From Populus alba (taxonomy: Eukaryota > Streptophyta > Magnoliopsida > Malpighiales > Salicaceae), in assembly GCF_005239225.2 (NCBI RefSeq), contig NC_133302.1, forward strand, positions 5,580,001 to 5,644,000: a stretch of DNA of 64,000 nt, read 5' to 3'. This document shows positions 9,486 to 22,388 of this stretch, piece after piece. The position numbers were made by a program, and so were the translations under genes. The notes under the pieces are model-generated. The model did no database searches. It had not been told where the DNA came from and saw only the letters and a program-made list of their open reading frames with translations. Position 1 is the first letter of the stretch, and each line of letters begins with the position of its first letter.

Positions 9486-12250
9486 TAAAACACTAATCTG
9501 ACAATGTTGAAAGCCATGCATTATGGTTAATATGCATGTATACTTACCTGAGAAACATAGGTCCCCATTTCTTCATGGTGTCTTTCTTTCCTCAAAAGTT
9601 GGAGTGTTGGTAGTGAACTTCGATGGCTTTTTCACTCTTGCTTACTCGAGTCATCTCTTCTGATTTTGACCTTTAGGAAAGACTTGATATCATCATTCTT
9701 CTTTGTCCTCTGCCCCTTTATCTCAAGCGTTGCCAATTTTGCTCGACATTTTCTTAGAATGGGAATCATGGAGCCAAGCCTATCATATGTTTTTTTATTG
9801 CCCCCTAGCTTGATCGTGCCCCCAAGTGTTCATTTCGGGTTTGGGGATGAGGCTATGTGAAGGAAGGTTTGACAAGGAGTTGTTTTCATGTAGAATTTTT
9901 GGAATTCCAAAGCTATTCCAGACACAGAAATTATTTTGACATCGATTCAAAGCAAACTCATTCTGAACAAGTTCAAGTGATTCCTATGGAGAGGTTATCA
10001 GAAGTGATGAAAACTTTTTTTTTTTTTGGTTTTTGGTGAAAAATATGAAGTGACATTTGGCTGGTCGAAATGGTTCAAGATTTAATATGAGAGTTTCAAA
10101 GATCCAGTCTTGAAAGCATTCAGTTTATTTGCATGAATAATGATTTGGTTCACATGAGAAAGCATTGTCTACCGATCCAGATTACTTGCCTTTGATCAGA
10201 AAAGGCTTGATTAGACACATAATGTAGGCTTAGGCTCTTGGTTATGAAGAAAATGATATTTGTAGGCTCAAAAGGTGTTTAAGGGATTTCAACACTAAGG
10301 ATCACTTGTGCTTGTTTCTTGACCTTTTGTTATTTGAATGTCTTTCCAAAATTGATCTATCGTGTCCCCTAGTGATGGGCTTGAGCTCTTTCTCTTTGCT
10401 TTTGTTTTCTTCATATGGTTTTGAGCACCATCATATTGTTTTTGTTTTTTTTTGTTTTTTATGCTCAAAACTTTTGATCCTTTGGATTTTTCTTCATGCC
10501 CCCTAAATTTTTTTGGGCACCTTTGATGATTGAGAATTTTCTTTTATGCCCCCTAGTGTTGCTTGGGTACTTTCAATTATTAAGGTTTTTTCTACGTCAT
10601 CGTACTTACTCCTAGTGTGGGGTGTAATCCTGGCCAAGGTTATTTATCTTAAGAAAAGCATTAGGCTCAAAAAAGGACTGCAAATGATATATTTTAGCCT
10701 CGTGAAAAGATTATCAAAGATGACCTTTATTCATTTCAAAATCATGCATTTAGGATCGGTAAGTCATGCTTTCATGCGAGTATACAATGTGATTTCTCAT
10801 TATTCATTCAAATAATACTCAACTTTTTTTTTTAGGTTTTCTAGGTGTATAGTTACCTTTCTAAAGAATCACTTGAATTTCCAGAACTCATTTGTTTTGG
10901 ACAAACATCAACATGATTTCTGTTTTTGTACTAAACTTTGAATTCCCAAAAATCCTTGTGAACATGTGTGATCATGTATAGTTTTGGAAGAAAAGGAAAA
11001 CACACCCAAAGATTCTTGGTGTGATGGTTTCATGCTTAACGGTTATGCTCAATGTGTTATTTGCATGAAACAACAACAAAAATAAGGTATGTTATAAGCA
11101 CATGATCTTATTAACAATAAAGGCTCATTTGACAAGGAAAGTCTTTTGGAATTTTAAGTCAAATTACCAACAAAAACTGGAACAGGTTGAAACAAAATCA
11201 AGAAGTTTTGCAGGCATAATCAAACATAGGTTTTTTTTGTTTTTTTTTTTGTGTTTTCTTTTTTGTAGAACAAGAATAGGCTCCATTATGCACTGGTGGT
11301 TTAATTTCTCTTCACTCAGCCTTCCCAGAAAAGCTTTTACAGAAATACAGGTTTGTGTTGAGGCTCTTGACCATGTTTGCCCCTAATTTCTTTGGGTTGA
11401 GTCGTTGTTGGGTTTTGAACAAAGATGATAGGTCGATTGGAAGGAAACTTCCCTAGAGTTATTTTTCAGTATTTGCTCGAGTAAGCTAGAGGTGAGTCAC
11501 ACATGTCTTCAGAAACTCCAACTCTTCTTAAAAATAGACATTACGACGAGCACACTCTTCATCTTCCATGTTTTTTCGTTCAAAGTTGGGTGTTGTAGAC
11601 TAGTAAGGGACCTACTTTTCATTCTGGTGCATGCATGACAAATGGATGAACATGTAATCTATATGATGAACTCGCCCTTCGAGGGGTGACAATATGGTCG
11701 TAACTCTTGTATGATGGAACACAAATCGTGATTTTTATCTAAACTCTACTATGAAAATTTTCTGAGTGACGGCCATTGTGTCACCCACAAGTCTTGAGTT
11801 CAAGATGCTTCAAGAAGGGTTTTCCCTTATGCAAATAACGATAACACATACAACCTAAGGACAAGTTATATTCATTATGTGAACATGGGTAGGTTTTCTA
11901 TCTGGTCTCAAAAGGGTCTCATATCTGTCTAGTGACGATCTTTGTAAAAACAGTAAAGAGGCGTTGCAAGAAATGATTAAGGCATGTATACCCACCATTA
12001 CCAAGCAGGCATTCAGATATGAGTTGGGTGTTTCACACATCTGAATCCTGACCAATAGTCTTAGGGCAGATCGTTAGTTCCCCACCTAACCTAGAAGCTT
12101 GTGTGTGCTTTCAAATTTAAAATAAGTGATGCATGAAACAATTCTATAAAATGCATGGAAACAAATATTGAAAAAAAAAAGATAAAATTGCAAAAACTTA
12201 AACACACCAAATACACAAAGCTTAGTCCAATATTGTTAGAAAAAGTACCT
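9486..12250 (-). other. Non-coding body of E1
   Basis: No frame here shows a retroelement domain. The first ~100 bp (from ACTTACCTGAGAAACATAGG) match E0 after its module 3; the rest is unique in the window. The short open frames lack recognisable motifs and look like chance. Confidence 0.6.
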
Positions 12251-12268
12251 TCCCCAGTGGAGTCGCCA
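12251..12268 (-). other. Primer binding site of E1
   Basis: Minus strand TGGCGACTCCACTGGGGA, three bases from the LTR, complementary to a tRNA 3' end finishing in CCA. From memory, Ogre/TAT elements use a primer site of this form, attributed to tRNA-Arg; I cannot confirm the tRNA here. Confidence 0.75.
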
Positions 12269-12271
12269 TTT

Positions 12272-14062
12272 TTTCGCTCGTCAAAATCCGCGCGGCATCG
12301 GCTGTCAATTTTTTTTTGTTATGCGTTGCTTGATTTGGTTCGTTAGGAGTCGCCACCTAGTAATTTATTGAGGGCTACTAGGAAACCGGATGTACTAGTC
12401 TTGTTAGAGATTCGCGGGTAAGGGACTGGTTGTGGTTAGGGAAGGTATTAGCACCCCTAATGCACCCTACCTGAGGTAAGCTACTTTGTGGCTTTGACGT
12501 GTTAAAGAAGTTTTAAAATTTTATCTGTTCATCGGATATTAGAAATACAATTTATGTATAAGTTAATAATTCTGGACCGTGAGAAAATCAAAATATTAAA
12601 TTCTTCTTTAATCTTTGCAATTTTATCATAAATAAAAACATCCATAAAAAAACATACAAACACACATACACTTTCACTATATTTTTTCTTTTCTTTTCTT
12701 TTCTTTTTTTGTTACATCCACACTAAAAATAATAAAAAGTCAATACTAAACAAAAAAATAATATTACATCAAACAATTTAAAATTACAAAACAACCCCTA
12801 AAAAAATCCATAACAGTGCTGGGAAGCCTTCCAAAACCGCTGGAACAGTGGCGGCGCGTTATTCCACGTGCCACCGCCACTAGCGGCGTGTGGTTTCATG
12901 TGCCGCCGTCGATGAAGGTGGCACAACCGGTGGATCGGGAACGTCATCCTCTCCTTTGTCTCCCTACGCCGACGATGACCTGCAAAACAAACAAAAACAC
13001 AACAAGCAAATGATTTTAATTTTGTTCTTTGCTTTTCAATTTGCTTCGGTTTTTTCTTTTTAGATCTGCCCCGTTTCTCTGCCTCCCTTCTCTATTTCAG
13101 GCGGGTTGGTTTGTTATGGGTTTGTCTTCTTCTCCTCTGTTTTCGGGTGGCACATCGGGCGGCGCTATAGTGTGCAAAGGGCGACGGTGGATCTATGGCA
13201 GCGCTGCTGGATGACGGTGTGGATGGTGCTGATGGCTTTGTGGGCGTGCTGCTGGACGGTCTTCACCCTTGTCGGTGGTAGCGGCCTATGATGGCTGCCG
13301 ATCGATCGACTGGAGAAGAAAATCAAAATCAGGGTGGGGCGGCTGTTTGGTTTGTTTGTTTCTCGAGAGGAGGAAGGAGATGGGGGCTCTGGTTTTCTTT
13401 GGCAAGGCCAAAGGGAAAAAATGAGTGGCCGGCTATGAGAAGGAGAACCGGATTTGGTTTTGGGTAAGCGACGGGAGAGGGAAAACGAAATGGCCAAGGG
13501 GAGGAGGTGGTCGAGAGTGGCAGAGGACCGCCGATTGGCTTTTTATTGGCTGGGAGTTGGGTTTTTTTCTTTTTGATCAGGGGGCGCGACGACTGTGTTT
13601 CCAAAAATCCAAATTGGGGAGGGTGACTGTTTGGTTAGCTTGGTTTAGGTTTAGGTTTTCTTTTTGTGTTTTTTTTTTTTTTAAATTACCCCCTCCCTTT
13701 TTATGTGTGTTGAAGACTAGTATTTACAAGTTAAAATGTTGCTAGGTTTCCAAACTTGGTCCCTTAACTTCTTTCTTTTTATAAAATTTAATTTTTCTTA
13801 ATTTTTTTGTATTTTTTGAAAACGAGCAATATCAACGACGATTCGATGAGGAAAATCAATGATTTTAAAAATGACGCGTAAAAAGTCGAACGCGTTCGAA
13901 ATACCCTTAAAAATTTAAATGTTTTTTTAGACGACGTTGAAAATGTTAAAATGACGAAAATATATTAAAAAAACATATTTTTTGGATTTTCGTTGTTTTT
14001 CTCTATTTTTTGAATTTTTCTGAAAATTTATCAAAACATGGGTCAAAAATTGGGTAGCAACA
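12272..14062 (-). repeat. 5' LTR of E1
   Basis: About 1.79 kb, outer end GGGTAGCAACA at 14062 followed by target repeat ATATT. The inner boundary is within a few bases because TGTTGCACG has decayed to TTTTCGCTCG. A GC-rich stretch (about 12820-13600) gives unbroken but meaningless frames. Confidence 0.8.
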
Positions 14063-14067
14063 ATATT

Positions 14068-15200
14068 GATATGTTGATATAAAAAATAATTAAAAAATAT
14101 ATATTATTTTGATGCATTTATAAATAAAATACATTTTGAATCACAACCATTACTACAATCTCAAATATACCTTTATGATTTGCTATCATAAGAATTTGCT
14201 ATCCACTTATGATTTGCTATCCAATCTGCACACACCAGTTTTTTCATTAATATAAAGATCTTATTTTTCTTTGTTGTTAGAAATTATCTATGAATAACTT
14301 TCTATTTTTTTCCGAGTCATTAACTAAAAAGTAAATAAAATAAAATTTTAGATCAAAACTAAAACAAAAAATCAAAATACAAAATGCAAACACTTTAGGG
14401 ATAAAAATTTTAAAAAACATACCTAGGCTACTTTCTGGTTTCAATATCATATTTGATCTTTGAAGTTTCAAGTATTTTTAATGAATTAAATTGAACAAAA
14501 TTTTGCCAAATCAAAAGGTAGCAGCGTGAAGCCTAGGAAATTCTACTACTTCTCGAGATAATAGTGACTTTGATGACAAGTTTTAGCTAGGCCATGAAAT
14601 ATACATGTGCTAGTGAGTCGTGTTAGTCCAAATCCGTGCCAAGACATTTCCAATCTCTACGAGAATATCCTCCCATTAAATTTTTAACGTGTAAAAGACA
14701 GCCGAAAGGCTTCCCAGATTGACTTCAAGGAATCAAGAAATGTCCAACAAGTTGCAGTGGAAAATTATACGTAGACTTAGCTTTTCGACGATTAAAGTCT
14801 CCCCGTTGTGTCTTTCACGAAGGCTTTGGATGAGATTATAGAGAGAAAATATTGAGCATTCCTTGGAAATTTCAGTGGTTATTGAATTAATGGGACCATT
14901 GAACAACTGGTGTTGATGAATAAGCCAGAAGTCCAAGAATCGAGTGGCCAAGAGAGAAATTTACGTGATTTTGTTTGTTTGTCCAATAAGTTGCTGGTTT
15001 ATATTGCAGTGGAAAATTAAACGTAGACTTAGCTTTTTGATGGTTAAAGTCTCCCCGTTGTATCTTTCACGAAGGCCTTGGATGAGATTATAGATAGAAA
15101 ATATTGAGCATTCCTTAGAATAAGCATTGAACTGGTGTTGATGAATAAAAGCAAATAACAATTTGATAGATAAAAAATTTCAATAAAAAAATGATAAGGA
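14068..15200. other. Non-coding flank duplicated at about 21.1-22.0 kb
   Basis: About 14100-14950 aligns with about 21100-21900 (shared phrases include AAAGGTAGCAGCGTGAAGCC and AGACAGCCGAAAGGCTTCCC). A second partial copy of the right end lies at about 15000-15165. A fragment also recurs near 28260-28330 in the 3' flank of the NLR gene. No gene seen. Confidence 0.65.
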
Positions 15201-15205
15201 AAAAG

Positions 15206-15429
15206 TGTTAACTACACGGCAACTATTGCAATATGCCAAGCAAAACTGGAATGGATAATTATTGAATAGAAATGTTAGCTATTAAATAGCCTTACAAAGA
15301 TAACAGAAAGACCACAAATTCAGCCCACTATCTATGCTAACAGAAGTGGTAACGTGTACAATGGAAATAAGAAAAAGTCTTCCTAGTAAATAGGAACTTT
15401 ATTTGCAGAACAAAGAATAATTCTTATCA
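15206..15429 (-). repeat. 3' LTR of copia A
   Basis: Plus-strand limits TGTTAACTACACGG and TTCTTATCA. Same length and apparently same sequence as the 5' copy. Confidence 0.92.
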
Positions 15430-15462
15430 AATCCCTCCCTTAAACTTACTGTCATTCAACAG

Positions 15463-18400
15463 TTAGTTTATACTATCAGCATCGCAGACACCCATCATCC
15501 TTCGAAGTCTTTGAAAAACATCGACCTTTAATGGTTTGGTCATTATATCTGCTACCTGATCCTTGCTCCCACAATGAATTAAAGCAATCGAACCTTCCTT
15601 CGTGAGATTTCGTAGAAAATGATACCTCACATCGATATGTTTACTTCGACCATGCATCACAGGATTCTTGGACAACTTGATGGTTGAACTGTTATCACAT
15701 CTGATCAAAGTACAAGTCTCATTATTGTATTCAAACTCCTTCAGTACTCTTTTTCATCCATATGGCTTGACACGCACAAACTGCAGCTGCTATAAATTCT
15801 GCTTCTGTAGTGGACAATGTGACAATAGGCTGTTTCTTTGAACTCCACGTTACAGCACCTGAACTTAATAAAAAACACATAACCACTTGTGCTCTTTCGA
15901 TCTTCCATATCTCCTGCATAATCACTATCAGTGAAAGCAAGAAGTCCATCATCTCCAACTTTTCTGTAGTAAATACCATAATTTACCGTTCCTTTTAAGT
16001 ACCGAAGAACTCGCTTTGCAGCCTGTAAATGCAACTCAGTTGGTCTTGACATGAATCTGCTTATAAGACTTGTGGCAAACATCATATCCGGTCTTGTGGC
16101 AGTGAGATACATCAAACTTCCCACAATTTGTTTAAAATATGTCTCATCTATAGTAGTACCATTTTCATCTTTATTGATCTTAAAAACTGGGATAATTGGA
16201 CTGCTCACTTCATTACTTTCAAGCATTCCAAATCTCTTTAAGATTTCAAGAGCATAATTTCTTTGATATATAAAAATACCATCCGCTTGTTGAAGCACTT
16301 CTATGCCAAGAAAAAATCTCATGCTCCCTAAATCAGTCATATCAAACTCTCTCATCATTGAATTTTTGAAATCGCACATCATATTTTTATCATCACCAGT
16401 AAAAATCAAATCATCAACATAAATACTTACAATGATGATTTTTCCTGCTGCATTCTTCTTTGTGAAAAGTGTTTGCTCACTATCACACTTCTGAAATCCC
16501 TCCTTGATAAAGTGTCCCTCAATTCGACTAAACCATGCTCGTGGAGCCTGTTTTAATCCATACAGTGCTTTGTGTAATTTGTAGACCAAGTGTTCCTTTC
16601 CTTCTATCTCGTAACCCCTTGGTTGCTCAATATAAACTTCTTCGCTTAGTTCTCCATAAAGAAAAGCTGACTTGACATCTAGCTGAAAAATCTTCCATCC
16701 CTTTTGTGCTGCCAGGGCAATGATCATTCTCACAGTGTCCATTCTTGCTACTGGTGCAAAAACCTCCGTGTAGTCTATTCCATGTTTTTGTGAATAGCCT
16801 TTAGCTACAAGCCGTGCTTTGTGCTTGTCGATTTCGCCATGTTCATTGTATTTGGTCTTGTATACCCATTTGACACCAATTTTCTTTGCTCCGGTGGGCA
16901 ATTCACGCAAGGACCATGTGTTATTTTTTTTAATTGAGCTGATCTCAATGTCCATAGCTTGTCTCCACTTTGCATCCGTTACTGCATCTTCAAAATAAAG
17001 AGGATCCCCTGTTGACATATTCTGAACAATATGTGCTTCGTCTTCTATGTCCTCATCGGCCAAGAGGACATAATCATGCAGGTAAGAGGGAGGACGTCGT
17101 GTTCTTTGATTACGTAATCTCTCTGTATCATCATTAAACATGTTACTGCTTTCACCCTCTTCTCCCTCAATTTCACTCACCCGTGCCCTTCCCTGAAGTT
17201 CATTCACCCGTGTATCAATTTCCCTTGCATCACTCACCCTTGCATCATTTTCACTCACCATTTCATCACTGTCCCCATGATTCTCACTATTTTCATGCAC
17301 TCGATCCCCATTATTTTCACTCACCCTTATGTTGCTTTCCCCATGAATTTCAGTGTCTGCACTCACCCTCTCTACTTCATCACTGTTATTTTCTCCCCAG
17401 TCTAAATCTAACAAGATTTGGCTCTCATAACATACATCCCAATTCCATTGTTCATCCTCCTCAAAAATAACATCTCTACTAACAACAATTTTTTTTGCTA
17501 ATGGATCAAATAAACGATAACCCTTTGATTCTTCACTCACCCCTAACAAAACACATGGAAAACTTCTGTCATCTAATTTACCTCTTTTAGCAGCAGGGAC
17601 ATGCACATGAGCTAGGCAGCCGAATACCCTGAAATGCTCAACAGAAGGCTTCACACCACTCCACGCCTCTTGTGGTGTGATATTCTTCACTGCCAAAGTA
17701 GGACAACGATTCAAGACATAAAAAGTCCATTTCACAGCTTCAGGCCAGAATGTTTTTGGAAGCTTTTTATCAGATAGCATCGATCTAACCATATTCATCA
17801 CCGTACGATTTTTCCTTTCAGCCACCCCGTTTTGTTGTGGCGTGTAAGCATTTGTGAGCTGCCTTTTGATGCCCATTTTGTTGCAGTAATCTGTGAAATC
17901 AATGGAAGTAAACTCCCCTCCCCTGTCAGTGCGTAAGCATTTGATGCTCAAACCTCTCTCCTTTTCCACCATTGTTGTAAACAATTTGAAACAACACAGT
18001 GCTTCACTCTTTGCTGTCAACAGGTATACCCATGATTTACGGCTAAAATCATCAATAAAACACAAGGTATACCTTTTTCCACCATTTGAAGTAGGAGATA
18101 TTGGGCCACATATATCTGCATGAATGAGCTCCAAAGGCTGATTTGCTCTCCACGTTGTCCTTGTCTGCATATCACCACGCTGTTGCTTCCCATTGATACA
18201 ATTTATACAGACAGTATGTGATTCTTGAAGCCTAGGAAGACCACGAACCATCCCCTTTTGTTGCAAAACTTTCAAGCCTGAATAACTAAGGTGACCGTAT
18301 CTTCGGTGCCACAAAAAAAACAGATCATTTGTGCTTGTATAAGAGCACCATTCTGATGACACTTTAGCAGCAGCTGGTGTATGAGACAGCAGTATAAACA

Positions 18401-19727
18401 TTCGGTTTATACTCATTTTGGTCTGAATAATCAGACCCTTTAGAGGGTGATATAATTTGCAAAAACCATGTTGAATTAAAATAGCCAAACCCTTCTCTTG
18501 TAATTGGCCAATGCTCAAAAGATTGTTTTTGAGTTCTGGGACATAATATACCTCATTCACAACATGAGTAATTCCATTCAGAAATAACTTAATACTGCCC
18601 TTCCCAATCACATTCATTTTGCTATTGTTGCCCAATTTTACTGAATGAACAAAACTCTCATCAAGATTTATGAACATACCTCTGCTGCCACACATGTGAT
18701 TTGAACACCCGGAGTCAAGAAACCAGGCTTCAATTTGTTCAGTTTCAGCTGACTCAGTGTATGCCATCAATAGCATATCATCAACTTGAACCTGTTCTGC
18801 TTCGGATAACTCAGTGTAAGTTATCAATAACATGTCCTCAACCTGATCGGCTTCATGCGTCTCTGTGTATGCCATCAAAAGCATATCGGTTTCTGCACTT
18901 GCTTCCACATAATTTGCTTCTTTATTCCATCTTGGACATTCATATTGAAAATGTCCAAGATTATGACACTTGTAACATTCCACAGTAGCTCTATTGAAGG
19001 CTGAACCTCCTCGTCCACGCCCTCGTCCTCTGTAATGTCCCCTTCCACGTCCACTGCTGCTCCAGGTATTGTCTGCTGTCACCTTCAAAGCCTGCTCCAA
19101 ACCACTGCTTTTGTGGAATTTTTGCTCGTGTATAGTAAGAGAACTCTGCAACTCATCAATAGTAATTGTATCCAAATTCCTGGATTCCTCAATCGAACAA
19201 ACTATGTAATTAAATTTGTCTGTGAGAGATCGAAGAATTTTTTCACAGATTGTGACATCAGTCATGGCTTCTCCATACACCCTCATCTTATTTGCTACCG
19301 TCATTACTCTAGCAAAATAAGCAGTAATTGTTTCACCAGTCTTCATCTCCAGTATTTTCAAAATCCCTTCGCAGGGCTTGAAGTGTTTGATCGTTTTGAC
19401 TCGAGCATTTCCCTCATATTTGGTCTTCATTGACTCCCAGATCTTCTTAGACGTATCCTTTTCCAAGATTGTCTCCAGAATACTTCTGTCAATTGCTTGG
19501 AAAAGATAGTTCTTGGCTTTAAGATCCTTTAGCTTCCATGCATCAAGCTCTTTCTGTCTTCCTTCTGACAGTGGTTGTTCCCCAAGTGCTGGTTCTTCAA
19601 AACCAGTTTCAATTAAGCACCAATATTCCTTGCTGCGAAGAAAATTTTCCATGAGCATGCTCCAATGGTCATAGTGACCATCAAAACGTGGAATAGCTGG
19701 TTGCACAAAATGCCCTTCAGAAGACAT
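15463..19727 (-). pseudogene. Copia A gag-pol polyprotein, two 1-nt frameshifts
   Basis: Start chosen at the ATG of 19727, because the longer open frame begins inside the LTR and crosses the primer site. About 1420 residues before disruption. Seen in order: gag; zinc knuckle CYKCHNLGHFQYEC (residues ~251-264); protease WFLDSGCSNHMCG (~335-347); integrase HHCC zinc region (H474 and H479, C507 and C510) and core with D537, D601 and E637 (VAERKNRT); RT with YVDD (~1103-1106); RNase H with AFTDSDYAGD and, after the shift, STTEAEFIAA. Frame shifts fall in a six-base homopolymer at 15870-15875 and a five-base one at 15750-15754; the last frame ends at 15463. A ~20-residue motif (DMLLMAYTE) is repeated three times between zinc knuckle and protease. 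Confidence 0.9.
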
Positions 19728-19798
19728 TGCTCTCTTCACCTCTCTCTGTATAAAAACTCTCACAAAAGCTGCTGCTTTATTTTCAGTTCCCAGTGGGG

Positions 19799-19810
19799 GC
19801 TCTGATACCA
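19799..19810 (-). other. Primer binding site of copia A
   Basis: Minus strand TGGTATCAGAGC, three bases inside the 5' LTR: the usual plant initiator-Met-tRNA primer site. Confidence 0.93.
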
Positions 19811-19813
19811 GTT

Positions 19814-20037
19814 TGTTAACTACACGGCAACTATTGCAATATGCCAAGCAAAACTGGAATGGATAATTATTGAATAGAAATGTTAGCTATTAAATAGCCT
19901 TACAAAGATAACAGAAAGACCACAAATTCAGCCCACTATCTATGCTAACAGAAGTGGTAACGTGTACAATGGAAATAAGAAAAAGTCTTCCTAGTAAATA
20001 GGAACTTTATTTGCAGAACAAAGAATAATTCTTATCA
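19814..20037 (-). repeat. 5' LTR of copia A
   Basis: 224 bp, followed by target repeat AAAAG at 20038-20042. Confidence 0.92.
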
Positions 20038-20042
20038 AAAAG

Positions 20043-22388
20043 CAAATAACAATTATAAAAATAAAGATCAAAGTTAATATAAAAATTAAATTTTAAGAGA
20101 TGAAATTGAAAAATAAATATTCAAAACAAAATATATATAGCAATCAAAAATTTAAGGACAAAATTTAATATAATCAACAAATAATATAATATTTCTAAAT
20201 TTTTCACAACTTCTGAAAAGTATTTTCTGTCTAAATTTTTTAGAAAAACACTTTCTTGGAAACTAAGCTAATTTTTTTTTTACTGGAAAATGTTTTTCAT
20301 TAACCAATTTTTCTAATAACAAATAAATACAAGAAAATTTAAAAAATAATTTTTTAGAAATCACTTTTCAAAAAATAAAGAAAGCCTTAAACTGTGAGAG
20401 ATTCATAATAAGCATACTAAGCTTATTGAAATAAATTATTATGATAAAAATAAAAATAAAAATGCTTAAAAAAAAAAACAGAGAGACGCCGTGTTTCTCT
20501 ATTGGTACATGCTAAAAGTCTGGTCATATTTATCTATTTATTTATTAAACAAGATTCTAAAGCCTATATTTAGATAAATTAGCAGAAAGGACAAAAACCC
20601 TATATAGTGCAAAAGGCCTATAAACTAGCCCAACAAATCATACCCTGAGAAACAAAAGCCAGAAACAAGCTACCTCAATTCTTGCTCCACCTGGCTAAGA
20701 AATGCAGCATGCCCACTTGGAATTATACATCCTCCAAATTCCATGGAAAATAATTGGTTGGAATTGTTTCCTGAGGAGTCATTTCAAAATTTGAAAATAA
20801 AAACAGAAAATAGATCCAGCAAATGATTCCAAATATCTTCTAAAAAGAACAACGAAATATGTTTTTTTATTTACCCGTAAGGAAAAATATTAATGGAAAA
20901 AATTAAAAAAAATCAATTTAAAAAAATATATAATAAATCAAAATCTAGACTTAAAATCTGACCCATATCAAATTCTTACATTTTGAAAAATATATACAGT
21001 GCAAACCATGCTACTTAAATTGTGTTTTTTAGAAAATAAATTATTATTTTTTTATTTTCAGATTGTTTTAATGTGTTGATATCATAAATAATTTTTAAAA
21101 AATAAAAAATATTATTTTAATATATTTTTAAATGAAAAATACTTTGAATTGCAATCACTCCTATAATCTCAAACATACCCTTATGATTTTCTTTCCAATT
21201 TGCACACTAATTCTCCATTAATACAAAGATTTTATTTTATTGTTGTCTGAGAAATTATCAACCAATAACTTTCTATTTTTTTCTAAGTTTTTGGGTGATT
21301 TTTTTATCTCATATCTATGAATTAAAAAGTAAATAAAATAAAATTTTGGATTAATATTAAAAATCAAAATCAAAATGCAAAATGCAAAATGCAAAAACTT
21401 CAGGGATCAAAATTTTAAAAAAACACACCTAGGCTGCTTTCTGTTTCAATATCATATTTGATCTTGGAAGTTTCAATTATTTTTAATGAATTAAATTGAA
21501 CAAAATTTTGCCAAATCAAAAGGTAGCAGCGTGAAGCCCAGGAAATTCTACTACTTCTCGAGATAATAGTGACTTTGATGACAATTTTTAGCTAGGCCAT
21601 GAAATGTACTTGTGCTAGTGATTCGTGTGAGTCCAAATCCGTGCCAAGGCATTTCCAGTCTCTACGAGAATATCCTCCCATTAAATTTTAACGTGTAAAA
21701 GACAGCCGAAAGGCTTCCCAGATTGACTGCAAGGAATCAAGAATTGTCCAACAAGTTGCAGTGGAAAATTATACGTAGACTTAGCTTTTTGACGATTAAA
21801 GTCTCCCCGTTGTGTCTTTCACGAAGGCCTTGGATAAGATTATAGATAGAAAATATTGAGCATTCCTTAGAATAAGCATTGAACTGGTGTTGATGAATAA
21901 GCAAAAATTAAGTCCAAGAATATTAAATATTGAACTGGTGTTGATGAATAAACCCCTATTTTGACTTTGCAGGGAAGTGCCAAGGCCAGGATTTGAGGCA
22001 TTTGGCCTAGCAGTTTGATTTTGCAATCCTCGGACTTGGAGGTTATCCATCTGTGAACTATATATATACGAATGAAGTGATCATATTATAAAACCTTTCC
22101 ATAATTGGTAGTCTCTCTTAAGCAGTAAAAGTTAATGGTATTAAAACACAACAGCTGGAAGTCAATCAGTACCTAGGCACGAAATTCTCTTGTTGCACGT
22201 TGTCTATGTTAGGAATTACAGCAGCTTGATCGACTTGTCCTTGATTAAGAAATTGAATCCTGAATCCAAAATCATTCGCAAGCATTATGAAGCATTACAA
22301 ACTTATGATTATCTAGCTGGGTTCATGTTCAAGCTATGATGTTACTTTCCTCATTGAAAAACTATTTCTTTTTTTTTTACAGCAAATA
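20043..22388. other. Non-coding, duplicated resistance-locus flank
   Basis: 20500-20690 aligns with 33680-33894, upstream of the NLR (shared CAAGATTCTAAAGCC and CTATAAACTAGCC). 21100-21900 aligns with 14100-14950. On the minus strand 22050-21960 carries a possible extra exon (MDNLQVRGLQNQTARP after an AG), which I could not join in frame to the gene to its right. Confidence 0.6.
21015..21170. repeat. AT-rich MITE-like interspersed repeat
   Basis: Core GTGTTGATATCATAAATAA, then a long A/T stretch with AATATATTTTTAAATGAAAA, then ATTGCAATCACT. Related copies, some inverted, at about 3300-3425, 3570-3745, 14070-14160, 26870-26995 and 27235-27415. Termini not resolved, so the class is uncertain. 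Confidence 0.45.

Larger units (their letters stand above)
3914..14062 (-). mobile_element. Complete non-coding TAT-type LTR retrotransposon (E1)
   Basis: A 10.15-kb element flanked by the 5-bp target duplication ATATT (3909-3913 and 14063-14067). Minus-strand order: 5' LTR 12272-14062, primer site 12251-12268, a 2.8-kb non-coding body, modules 3, 2 and 1, polypurine tract 5654-5665, and 3' LTR 3914-5651. I find no gag, protease, RT, RNase H or integrase in any frame, so it must have moved in trans. The two LTRs differ at many sites by eye (roughly one in twelve in their most similar part), so insertion is old. Module 1 is split by the inverted solo LTR at 6082-7850. Confidence 0.85.
15206..20037 (-). 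mobile_element. Young Ty1/copia retrotransposon (copia A)
   Basis: 4832 bp with 224-bp LTRs (15206-15429, 19814-20037), target duplication AAAAG (15201-15205, 20038-20042), primer site 19799-19810 and a purine tract at about 15430-15444. I could find no difference between the two LTRs by eye, so the insertion is recent. Domain order gag-protease-integrase-RT-RNase H defines Ty1/copia. The polyprotein is broken by two one-base indels near its 3' end. Confidence 0.93.

Noticed and set aside
9666..11386. Hydrophobic frames in the E1 body as an env-like gene
   Set aside because: Short, unconnected, T-rich codons only, and no signal, cysteine pattern or fusion-type segment common to env-like retroelement ORFs.
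17183..17470. His/Pro-rich 95-codon frame on the plus strand
   Set aside because: Antisense shadow of the repetitive integrase-RT linker of copia A.
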